Source of the DNA: Agriotes lineatus
Taxonomy: Eukaryota; Arthropoda; Insecta; Coleoptera; Elateridae
Assembly: GCA_940337035.1 (NCBI GenBank)
Contig: CALNHX010005139.1
Span: 1-64,000, forward strand
Length of the DNA stretch: 64,000 bases
Reading direction: 5' to 3'
In this document: one piece after another, positions 13,120 to 24,838 of the stretch
How the letters are laid out: each line of letters begins with the position of its first letter
How positions within the stretch are numbered: the first letter of the stretch is position 1
Made by a program: the position numbers and the translations under genes
Notes under the pieces: model-generated
What the model saw: only the letters and a program-made list of their open reading frames with translations
Database searches by the model: none
What the model was told of the DNA's origin: nothing

Positions 13120-15120
13120 GGCTACAGGAGCTTATTAGGTGCCACATTTAATTAATGGGAAGCTCAAAAAGCAGCTAAAGCGAACGGTGACGTTTAGCAG
13201 CATTATTTGTGTTAGTAGAATTGGCAAATCAGTAATATAAAGCTATTCCGTACATTACGGTGTAACATTAGATTTTTTGCAACACAACAATTTACAGTTG
13301 GTTGCCCTAAGACGCCGATGAGTTAGATAAATTGTATTTTTTATTTACTATAAATCCTGCAAGCTTCCTAGCTCTTATATCTACATTAATTTAGTTAAAA
13401 TAATGGCTTCAGGATCTTATTAGGTGCCATAGTCTATTACTGCGAAGCTCAAAAAGCAGCTAAAGCAAACGGTAACGTTTAGCAGCATTAGTTGTGTTAA
13501 TAGAATTGGCAAATCATTAATATAAAGCTATTCCGTACATTACGGTGTAACATTCGAGTTTTTGCAACCCAACAATTTAAAGTTGGTTGCCCTAAGACGC
13601 CGATGGAGTTAGATAAATTGTATTTTTTATTTACTATAAATCCTGCAAGCTTCCTAGCTCTCATATCTACATTAATTTAGTTAAAATAATGGCTTCAGGA
13701 GCCTATTAGGTGCCACATTTAATTAATGGGAAGCTCAAAAAGCAGCTAAAGCGAACGGGTGACGTTTAGCAGCATTATTTGTGTTAGTAGAATTGGCAAA
13801 TCATTAATATAAAGCTATTCCGTACATTACGGTGTAACATTAGATTTTTTGCAACCCAACAATTTAAAGTTGGTTGCCCTAAGACGCCGATGGAGTTAGA
13901 TAAATTGTATTTTTTATTTACTATAAATCCTGCAAGCTTCCTAGCTCTTATATCTACATTAATTTAGTTAAAATAATGGCTTCAGGATCTTATTAGGTGC
14001 CATAGTCTATTACTGCGAAGCTCAAAAAGCAGCTAAAGCAAACGGTAACGTTTAGCAGCATTAGTTGTGTTAATAGAATTGGCAAATCATTAATATAAAG
14101 CTATTCCGTACATTACGGTGTAACATTCGATTTTTTGCAACCCAACAATTTAAAGTTGGTTGCCCTAAGACGCCGATGGAATTAGATAAATTGCATTTTT
14201 TATTTACTATAAATCCTGCAAGCTTCCTAGGTCTCATATCTACATTAATTTAATTAAAATAATGGCTTCAGAATCTTATTAGGTGCCATAGTCTATTACT
14301 GCGAAGCTCAAAAAGCAGCTAAAGCAAACGGTAACGTTTAGCAGCATTAGTTGTGTTAATAGAATTGGCAAATCATTAATATAAAGCTATTCCGTACATT
14401 ACGGTGTAACATTCGATTTTTTGCAACCCAACAATTTAAAGTTGGTTGCCCTAAGACGCCGATGGAGTTAGATAAATTGCATTTTTTATTTACTATAAAT
14501 CCTGCAAGCTTCCTAGTCTCATATCTACATTAATTTAATTAAAATAATGGCTTCAGAAGCTTATTAGGTGCCATATTCAATTAATGGGGAGCTCAAAAAG
14601 CAGCCAAAGCGAACGGTGACGTTTAGCAGCATTATTTATGTTAGTAGAATTGGCAAATCATTAATCTAAAGCTATTCCGTTCATTACGGTGTCACATTCG
14701 ATTTTTTGGAACCCAACAATTCAAAGTTGGTTGTCCTAAGACGCCGATGGAGTTAAATAAATTGTATTTTTTATTTACTATAGATCCTGCAAGTTTCCTA
14801 GCTCTCATTTCTATATTAATTTAGTTAAAATAATGGCTTCATGAGCTTACTAGGTGCCATAATCAATTAATGGGAAGCTCAAAAAGCAGCCAAAGCGAAC
14901 GGTGACGTTTAGCAGCATTATTTATGTTAGTAGAATTGGCAAATCATTAATATAAAGCTATTCCGTACATTACGGTGTCACATTCGATTTTTTGGAACCC
15001 AACAAATAAGAGTTGGTTGCCCTAAGACGCCGATGGAGTTAGATAAATTGTATTTTTTATTTACTATAAATCCTGCAAGCTTCCTAGCTCTTATATCTAC
15101 ATTAATTTAGTTAAAATAAT
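13120..15120 (+). repeat. Second copy of the seven-monomer block
   Basis: Counterpart of 9689-11692. Its own one-base differences include GATGAGTTAG near 13320, ACGGGTGACG near 13756 and CCTAGTCTC near 14514. The presence of isolated indels in both copies without matching substitutions suggests sequence error as well as divergence. Confidence 0.78.
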
Positions 15121-17405
15121 GGCTTCAGGATCTTATTATGTGCCATAGTCTATTACTGCGAATCTCAAAAAGCAGCTAAAGCAAACGGTAACGTTTAGCA
15201 GCATTAGTTGTGTTAATAGAATTGGCAAATCATTAATATAAAGCTATTCCGTACATTACGGTGTAACATTCGATTTTTTGCAACCCAACAATTTAAAGTT
15301 GGTTGCCCTAAGACGCCGATGGAGTTAGATAAATTGCATTTTTTATTTACTATAAATCCTGCAAGCTTCCTAGGTCTCATATCTACATTAATTTAATTAA
15401 AATAATGGCTTCAGAAGCTTGTAAGGTGCCATATTCAATTACTGGAAAGCTCAAAAAGCAGCTCAAGCGAACGGTGACGTTTAGCAGCATTAGTTGTGTT
15501 AGTAGAATTGGCAAATCATTAATATATAGCTATTCCGTACATTACGGTGTAACATTCGATTTTTTGCAACCCAACAATTGAAAGTTGGTTGCCCTAAGAC
15601 GCCGATGGAGTTAGATAAATTGTATTTTTTATTTACTATAAATCCTGCAAGCTTCCTAGCTCTTATATCTACATTAATTTAGTTAAAATAATGGCTTCAG
15701 GAGCTTATTAGATGCCATAGTCTATTAATGGGAAGCTCAAAAAACAGCCAAAGCGAACGGTGACATTTAGCAGCATTATTTATGTCAGTATAATTAGCAA
15801 ATCATTAATATAAAGCTATTCAGTACATTACGGTGTAACATTGGATATTTTGGAACCCAACAATTGAAAGTTGGCTGCCCTAAGACGCCGATGAAGTTAG
15901 ATAAATTGTATTTTTTATTTACTATAAATCCTGCAAGCTTCCTAGCTCTCATATCTACATTAATTTAGTTAAAATAATGGCTTCAGGAGCTTATTAGGTG
16001 CCACATTAATTAATGGGAAGCTCAAAAGCAGCTAAAGCGAACGGTGACGTTTAGCAGCATTATTTGTGTTAGTAGAATTGGCAAATCAGTAATATAAAGC
16101 TATTCCGTACATTACGGTGTAACATTAGATTTTTTGCAACCCAACAATTTACAGTTGGTTGCCCTAAGACGCCGATGGAGTTAGATAAATTGTATTTTTT
16201 ATTTACTATAAATCCTGCAAGCTTCCTAGCTCTAATATCTACATTAATTTAGTTAAAATAATGGGCTTCAGGATCTTATTAGGTGCCATAGTCTATTACT
16301 GCGAAGCTCAAAAAGCAGCTAAAGCAAACGGTAACGTTTAGCAGGATTAGTTGTGTTAATAGAATTGGCAAATCATTAATATAAAGCTATTCCGTACATT
16401 ACGGTGTAACATTCGATTTTTTGCAACCCAACAATTTAAAGTTGGTTGCCCTAAGACGCCGATGGAGTTAGATAAATTGCATTTTTTATTTACTATAAAT
16501 CCTGCAAGCTTCTAGGTCTCATATCTACATTAATTTAATTAAAATAATGGCTTCAGAAGCTTATAAGGTGCCATATTCAATTACTGGAAAGCTCAAAAAG
16601 CAGCTCAAGCGAACGGTGACGTTTAGCAGCATTAGTTGTGTTAGTAGAATTGGCAAATCATTAATATATAGCTATTCCGTACATTACGGTGTAACATTCG
16701 ATTTTTTGCAACCCAACAATTGAAAGTTGGTTGCCCTAAGACGCCGATGGAGTTAGATAAATTGTATTTTTTATTTACTATAAATCCTGCAAGCTTCCTA
16801 GCTCTTATATCTACATTAATTTAGTTAAAATAATGGCTTCAGGAGCTTATTAGATGCCATAGTCTATTAATGGGAAGCTCAAAAAACAGCCAAAGCGAAC
16901 GGTGACATTTAGCAGCATTATTTATGCCAGTATAATTAGCAAATCATTAATATAAAGCTATTCAGTACATTACGGTGTAACATTGGATATTTTGGAACCC
17001 AACAATTGAAAGTTGGCTGCCCTAAGACGCCGATGAAGTTAGATAAATTGTATTTTTTATTTACTGTAAATCCTGCAAGCTTCCTAGGTCTCATATCTAC
17101 ATTAATTTAATTAAAATAATGGCTTCAGAAGCTTATAAGGTGCCATATTCAATTACTGGAAAGCTCAAAAAGCAGCTCAAGCGAACGGTGACGTTTAGCA
17201 GCATTAGTTGTGTTAGTAGAATTGGCAAATCATTAATATATAGCTATTCCGTACATTACGGTGTAACATTCGATTTTTGCAACCCAACAATTGAAAGTTG
17301 GCTGCCCTAAGACGCCGATGAAGTTAGATAAATTGTATTTTTTATTTACTGTAAATCCTGCAAGCTTCCTAGCTCTTATATCTACATTAATTTAGTTAAA
17401 ATAAT
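15121..17405 (+). repeat. Tetramer HOR a-f-d-e / a-f-d-f
   Basis: The first unit, 15121-16263 (1,143 bp), has monomers a, f, d, e. The second, 16264-17405 (1,142 bp), has a, f, d and then a second f. The last two monomers share a private ACTGTAAATCC at 17063 and 17348, 285 bp apart, so the final f arose by a one-monomer duplication or conversion event. Confidence 0.78.
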
Positions 17406-19118
17406 GGCTTCAGGATCTTATTAGGTGCCATAGTCTATTACTGCGAAGCTCAAAAAGCAGCTAAAGCAAACGTAACGTTTAGCAGCATTAGTTGTGTTAA
17501 TAGAATGGCAAATCATTAATATAAAGCTATTCCGTACATTACGGTGTAACATTCGATTTTTTGCAACCCAACAATTTAAAGTTGGTTGCCCTAAGACGCC
17601 GATGGAGTTAGATAAATTGCATTTTTTATTTACTATAAATCCTGCAAGCTTCCTAGGTCTCATATCTACATTAATTTAATTAAAATAATGGCTTCAGAAG
17701 CTTATTAGGTGCCATATTCAATTAATGGGAAGCTCAAAAAGCAGCCAAAGCGAACGGTGACGTTTAGCAGCATTATTTATGTTAGTAGAATTGGCAAATC
17801 ATTAATCTAAAGCTATTCCGTTCATTACGGTGTCACATTCGTTTTTTGGAACCCAACAATTCAAAGTTGGTTGTCCTATGACGCCGATGGAGTTAAATAA
17901 ATTGTATTTTTTATTTACTATAGATCCTGCAAGTTTCCTAGCTCTCATTTCTATATTAATTTAGTTAAAATAATGGCTTCATGAGCTTACTAGGTGCCAT
18001 AATCAATTAGTGGGAAGCTCAAAAAGCAGCCAAAGCGAACGGTGACGTTTAGCAGCATTATTTATGTTAGTAGAATTGGCAAATCATTAATATAAAGCTA
18101 TTCCGTACATTACGGTGTCACATTCGATTTTTTGGAACCCAACAAATAAAAGTTGGTTGCCCTAAGACGCCGATGGAGTTAGATAAATTGTATTTTTTAT
18201 TTACTATAAATCCTGCAAGCTTCCTAGCTCTTATATCTACATTAATTTAGTTAAAATAATGGCTTCAAGATCTTATTAGGTGCCATAGTCTATTACTGCG
18301 AAGCTCAAAAAGCAGCTAAAGCAAACGGTAACGTTTAGCAGCATTAGTTGTGTTAATAGAATTGGCAAATCATTAATATAAAGCTATTCCGTACATTACG
18401 GTGTAACATTCGATTTTTTGCAACCCAACAATTTAAAGTTGGTTGCCCTAAGACGCCGATGGAGTTAGATAAATTGCATTTTTTATTTACTATAAATCCT
18501 GCAAGCTTCCTAGGTCTCATATCTACATTAATTTAATTAAAATAATGGCTTCAGAAGCTTATTAGGTGCCATATTCAATTAATGGGAAGCTCAAAAAGCA
18601 GCCAAAGCGAACGGTGACGTTTAGCAGCATTATTTATGTTAGTAGAATTGGCAAATCATTAATCTAAAGCTATTCCGTTCATTACGGTGTCACATTCGAT
18701 TTTTTGGAACCCAACAATTCAAAGTTGGTTGTCCTAAGACGCCGATGGAGTTAAATAAATTGTATTTTTTATTTACTATAGATCCTGCAAGTTTCCTAGC
18801 TCTCATTTCTATATTAATTTAGTTAAAATAATGGCTTCATGAGCTTACTAGGTGCCATAATCAATTAATGGGAAGCTCAAAAAGCAGCCAAAGCGAACGG
18901 TGACGTTTAGCAGCATTATTTATGTTAGTAGAATTGGCAAATCATTAATATAAAGCTATTCCGTACATTACCGTGTCACATTCGATTTTTTGGAACCCAA
19001 CAAATAAAAGTTGGTTGCCCTAAGACGCCGATGGAGTTAGATAAATTGTATTTTTTATTTACTATAAATCCTGCAAGCTTCCTAGCTCTTATATCTACAT
19101 TAATTTAGTTAAAATAAT
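17406..19118 (+). repeat. a-b-c trimer HOR, two copies
   Basis: 1,713 bp, i.e. 2 x 858 less three one-base deletions, found at CAAACGTAACG, ATAGAATGGC and CATTCGTTTTTTGG. The first c has AATCAATTAGTGGG and the first b has GTTGTCCTATGACG. Both private variants recur at 26464-26600, linking this block to 25996-26853. Confidence 0.82.
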
Positions 19119-22100
19119 GGCTTCAGGAGCTTATTAGATGCCATAGTCTATTAATGGGAAGCTCAAAAAACATCCAAAGCGAACGGTGACGTTTAGCAGC
19201 ATTAGTTGTGTTAGTAGAATCGGCAAATCATTAAAATAAAGCTATTACGTACATTAGGGTGTAACATTCGAGTTTTTGCAACCCAACAATTTAAAGTTGG
19301 TTGCCCTAAGACGCCGATGGAGTTAGATAAATTGCATTTTTTATTTACTATAAATCCTGCAAGCTTCCTAGCTCTGATATCTACATTAATTTAATTAAAA
19401 TAATGGCTTCAGGAGCTTATTAGGTGTCACATTCAATTAATGGAACGCTCAAAAAGCAGCTAAAGCGAACGGTGACGTTTAGCAGCATTATTTGTGTTAG
19501 TAGAATTGGCAAATCATTAATATAAAGCTATTCCGTACATTACGGTGTAACATTCGAATTTTTGCAACCCAACAATTTAAAGTTGGTTGCCCTAAGAAGC
19601 CGATGGAGTTAGATAAATTGCATTTTTTATTTACTATAAATCCTGCAAGCTTCCTAGCTCTTATATCTACATTAATTTAGTTAAAATAATGGCTTCAGGA
19701 TCTTATTAGGTGCCATAGTCTATTACTGGGATGCTCAAATAGCAGCTAAAGCAAACGGTAACGTTTAGCAGCATTATTTGTGTTAGTAGAATTGGAAAAT
19801 CATTAATATAAAGCTATTCCGTACATTACGGTGTAACATTCGATTTTTTGCAACCCAACAATTGAAAGTTGGTTGCCCTAAGACGCCGATGGAGTTAGAT
19901 AAATTGTATTTTTTATTTACTATAAATCCTGCAAGCTTCCTAGCTCTTATATCTACATTAATTTAGTTAAAATAATGGCTTCAGGAGCTTATTAGATGCC
20001 ATAGTCTATTAATGGGAAGCTCAAAAAACAGCCAAAGCGAACGGTGACATTTAGCAGCATTATTTATGTCAGTATAATTAGCAAATCATTAATATAAAGC
20101 TATTCAGTACATTACGGTGTAACATTGGATATTTTGGAACCCAACAATTGAAAGTTGGCTGCCCTAAGACGCCGATGAAGTTAGATAAATTGTATTTTTT
20201 ATTTACTATAAATCCTGCAAGCTTCCTAGCTCTCATATCTACATTAATTTAGTTAAAATAATGGCTTCAGGAGCTTATTAGGTGCCACATTTAATTAATG
20301 GGAAGCTCAAAAAGCAGCTAAAGCGAACGGTGACGTTTAGCAGCATTATTTGTGTTAGTAGAATTGGCAAATCAGTAATATAAAGCTATTCCGTACATTA
20401 CGGTGTAACATTAGATTTTTTGCAACCCAACAATTTACAGTTGGTTGCCCTAAGACGCCGATGGAGTTAGATAAATTGTATTTTTTATTTACTATAAATC
20501 CTGCAAGCTTCCTAGCTCTTATATCTACATTAATTTAGTTAAAATAATGGCTTCAGGATCTTATTAGGTGCCATAGTCTATTACTGCGAAGCTCAAAAAG
20601 CAGCTAAAGCAAACGGTAACGTTTAGCAGGATTAGTTGTGTTAATAGAATTGGCAAATCATTAATATAAAGCTATTCCGTACATTACGGTGTAACATTCG
20701 ATTTTTTGCAACCCAACAATTTAAAGTTGGTTGCCCTAAGACGCCGATGGAGTTAGATAAATTGCATTTTTTATTTACTATAAATCCTGCAAGCTTCCTA
20801 GGTCTCATATCTACATTAATTTAATTAAAATAATGGCTTCAGAAGCTTATAAGGTGCCATATTCAATTACTGGAAAGCTCAAAAAGCAGCTCAAGCGAAC
20901 GGTGACGTTTAGCAGCATTAGTTGTGTTAGTAGAATTGGCAAATCATTAATATATAGCTATTCCGTACATTACGGTGTAACATTCGATTTTTTGCAACCC
21001 AACAATTGAAAGTTGGTTGCCCTAAGACGCCGATGGAGTTAGATAAATTGTATTTTTTATTTACTATAAATCCTGCAAGCTTCCTAGCTCTTATATCTAC
21101 ATTAATTTAGTTAAAATAATAGCTTCAGGAGCTTATTAGATGCCATAGTCTATTAATGGGAAGCTCAAAAAACAGCCAAAGCGAACGGTGACATTTAGCA
21201 GCATTATTTATGCCAGTATAATTAGCAAATCATTAATATAAAGCTATTCAGTACATTACGGTGTAACATTGGATATTTTGGAACCCAACAATTGAAAGTT
21301 GGCTGCCCTAAGACGCCGATGAAGTTAGATAAATTGTATTTTTTATTTACTATAAATCCTGCAAGCTTCCTAGCTCTCATATCTACATTAATTTAGTTAA
21401 AATAATGGCTTCAGGAGCTTATTAGGTGCCACATTTTATTAATGGGAAGCTCAAAAAGCAGCTAAAGCGAACGGTGACGTTTAGCAGCATTATTTGTGTT
21501 AGTAGAATTGGCAAATCATTAATATAAAGCTATTCCGTACATTACGGTGTAACATTCGATTTTTTGCAACCCAACAATTGAAAGTTGGCTGCCCTAAGAC
21601 GCCGATGAAGTTAGATAAATTGTATTTTTTATTTACTATAAATCCTGCAAGCTTCCTAGCTCTTATATCTACATTAATTTAGTTAAAATAATGGCTTCAG
21701 AAGCTTATTAGATGCCATAGTCTATTAATGGGAAGCTCAAAAAACATCCAAAGCGAACGGTGACGTTTAGCAGCATTAGTTGTGTTAGTAGAATCGGCAA
21801 ATCATTAAAATAAAGCTATTACGTACATTAGGGTGTAACATTCGAGTTTTTGCAACCCAACAATTTAAAGTTGGTTGCCCTAAGACGCCGATGGAGTTAG
21901 ATAAATTGCATTTTTTATTTACTATAAATCCTGCAAGCTTCCTAGCTCTGATATCTACATTAATTTAATTAAAATAATGGCTTCAGGAGCTTATTAGGTG
22001 TCACATTCAATTAATGGAACGCTCAAAAAGCAGCTAAAGCGAACGGTGACGTTTAGCAGCATTATTTGTGTTAGTAGAATTGGCAAATCATTAATATAAA

Positions 22101-22550
22101 GCTATTCCGTACATTACGGTGTAACATTCGAATTTTTGCAACCCAACAATTTAAAGTTGGTTGCCCTAAGAAGCCGATGGAGTTAGATAAATTGCATTTT
22201 TTATTTACTATAAATCCTGCAAGCTTCCTAGCTCTTATATCTACATTAATTTAGTTAAAATAATGGCTTCAGGATCTTATTAGGTGCCATAGTCTATTAC
22301 TGCGAAGCTCAAAAAGCAGCTAAAGCAAACGGTAACGTTTAGCAGGATTAGTTGTGTTAATAGAATTGGCAAATCATTAATATAAAGCTATTCCGTACAT
22401 TACGGTGTAACATTCGATTTTTTGCAACCCAACAATTTAAAGTTGGTTGCCCTAAGACGCCGATGGAGTTAGATAAATTGCATTTTTTATTTACTATAAA
22501 TCCTGCAAGCTTCCTAGGTCTCATATCTACATTAATTTAATTAAAATAAT

Positions 22551-22836
22551 GGCTTCAGAAGCTTATAAGGTGCCATATTCAATTACTGGAAAGCTCAAAA
22601 AGCAGCTCAAGCGAACGGTGACGTTTAGCAGCATTAGTTGTGTTAGTAGAATTGGCAAATCATTAATATATAGCTATTCCGTACATTACGGTGTAACATT
22701 CGATTTTTTGCAACCCAACAATTGAAAGTTGGTTGCCCTAAGACGCCGATGGAGTTAGATAAATTGTATTTTTTATTTACTATAAATCCTGCAAGCTTCC
22801 TAGCTCTTATATCTACATTAATTTAGTTAAAATAAT
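22551..22836 (+). repeat. Satellite monomer subfamily f (example)
   Basis: 286 bp. Diagnostics: CAGAAGCTTATAAGGTGCC, CAATTACTGGAAAGC, CAGCTCAAGCG and TAATATATAGC. The change TTATTAGG to TTATAAGG removes the TAG that closes the short ATG frame in other subfamilies, so f monomers carry an accidental frame of about 60 codons. Copies lie near 7114, 8830, 12546, 15407, 16549, 17121, 20835, 22551 and 25125. Confidence 0.87.
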
Positions 22837-24266
22837 AGCTTCAGGAGCTTATTAGATGCCATAGTCTATTAATGGGAAGCTCAAAAAACAGCCAAAGCGA
22901 ACGGTGACATTTAGCAGCATTATTTATGCCAGTATAATTAGCAAATCATTAATATAAAGCTATTCAGTACATTACGGTGTAACATTGGATATTTTGGAAC
23001 CCAACAATTGAAAGTTGGCTGCCCTAAGACGCCGATGAAGTTAGATAAATTGTATTTTTTATTTACTATAAATCCTGCAAGCTTCCTAGCTCTCATATCT
23101 ACATTAATTTAGTTAAAATAATGGCTTCAGGAGCTTATTAGGTGCCACATTTTATTAATGGGAAGCTCAAAAAGCAGCTAAAGCGAACGGTGACGTTTAG
23201 CAGCATTATTTGTGTTAGTAGAATTGGCAAATCATTAATATAAAGCTATTCCGTACATTACGGTGTAACATTCGATTTTTTGCAACCCAACAATTGAAAG
23301 TTGGCTGCCCTAAGACGCCGATGAAGTTAGATAAATTGTATTTTTTATTTACTATAAATCCTGCAAGCTTCCTAGCTCTTATATCTACATTAATTTAGTT
23401 AAAATAATGGCTTCAGGAGCTTATTAGATGCCATAGTCTATTAATGGGAAGCTCAAAAAACATCCAAAGCGAACGGTGACGTTTAGCAGCATTAGTTGTG
23501 TTAGTAGAATCGGCAAATCATTAAAATAAAGCTATTACGTACATTAGGGTGTAACATTCGAGTTTTTGCAACCCAACAATTTAAAGTTGGTTGCCCTAAG
23601 ACGCCGATGGAGTTAGATAAATTGCATTTTTTATTTACTATAAATCCTGCAAGCTTCCTAGCTCTGATATCTACATTAATTTAATTAAAATAATGGCTTC
23701 AGGAGCTTATTAGGTGTCACATTCAATTAATGGAACGCTCAAAAAGCAGCTAAAGCGAACGGTGACGTTTAGCAGCATTATTTGTGTTAGTAGAATTGGC
23801 AAATCATTAATATAAAGCTATTCCGTACATTACGGTGTAACATTCGAATTTTTGCAACCCAACAATTTAAAGTTGGTTGCCCTAAGAAGCCGATGGAGTT
23901 AGATAAATTGCATTTTTTATTTACTATAAATCCTGCAAGCTTCCTAGCTCTTATATCTACATTAATTTAGTTAAAATAATGGCTTCAGGATCTTATTAGG
24001 TGCCATAGTCTATTACTGGGATGCTCAAAAAGCAGCTAAAGCAAACGGTAACGTTTAGCAGCATTATTTGTGTTAGTAGAATTGGCAAATCATTAATATA
24101 AAGCTATTCCGTACATTACGGTGTAACATTCGATTTTTTGCAACCCAACAATTGAAAGTTGGTTGCCCTAAGACGCCGATGGAGTTAGATAAATTGTATT
24201 TTTTATTTACTATAAATCCTGCAAGCTTCCTAGCTCTTATATCTACATTAATTTAGTTAAAATAAT

Positions 24267-24552
24267 GGCTTCAGGAGCTTATTAGATGCCATAGTCTATT
24301 AATGGGAAGCTCAAAAAACAGCCAAAGCGAACGGTGACATTTAGCAGCATTATTTATGTCAGTATAATTAGCAAATCATTAATATAAAGCTATTCAGTAC
24401 ATTACGGTGTAACATTGGATATTTTGGAACCCAACAATTGAAAGTTGGCTGCCCTAAGACGCCGATGAAGTTAGATAAATTGTATTTTTTATTTACTATA
24501 AATCCTGCAAGCTTCCTAGCTCTCATATCTACATTAATTTAGTTAAAATAAT
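24267..24552 (+). repeat. Satellite monomer subfamily d (example)
   Basis: 286 bp. Diagnostics: GGAGCTTATTAGATGCC, GCTCAAAAAACAGCC, GGTGACATTTAGC, TATGTCAGTATAATTAGC, CTATTCAGTACATTACGG (5' arm of the dyad changed), CATTGGATATTTTGGAAC and GTTGGCTGCCC. This subfamily dominates the right part of both LINE-bearing units. The minus-strand LINE at 30018 is inserted inside a d-type monomer. Confidence 0.88.
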
Positions 24553-24838
24553 GGCTTCAGGAGCTTATTAGGTGCCACATTTAATTAATGGGAAGCTCAA
24601 AAAGCAGCTAAAGCGAACGGTGACGTTTAGCAGCATTATTTGTGTTAGTAGAATTGGCAAATCAGTAATATAAAGCTATTCCGTACATTACGGTGTAACA
24701 TTAGATTTTTTGCAACCCAACAATTTACAGTTGGTTGCCCTAAGACGCCGATGGAGTTAGATAAATTGTATTTTTTATTTACTATAAATCCTGCAAGCTT
24801 CCTAGCTCTTATATCTACATTAATTTAGTTAAAATAAT
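24553..24838 (+). repeat. Satellite monomer subfamily e (example)
   Basis: 286 bp. Diagnostics: GGTGCCACATTTAATTAATG, CAGCTAAAGCGAACGG, TTATTTGTGTTAG, TCAGTAATATAAAG in this sub-lineage, CATTAGATTTTTTGC and AATTTACAG in place of AATTTAAAG. The shared CAGTAAT and TTTACAG changes tie this copy to those near 9780, 13228, 16089 and 20375 and show they descend from one monomer. Confidence 0.87.

Noticed and set aside
17119..17310. 63-codon ORF in the satellite as a gene
   Set aside because: It is a satellite monomer in which one substitution removes the usual TAG and a one-base deletion changes the end. Neighbouring monomers are closed in the same frame, and no domain is recognisable.
17421..17679. 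Overlapping ORFs on both strands (about 80 and 61 codons)
   Set aside because: Both are read through satellite monomers containing isolated one-base deletions (AACGTAACG, GAATGGC); equivalent clean monomers do not keep them open.
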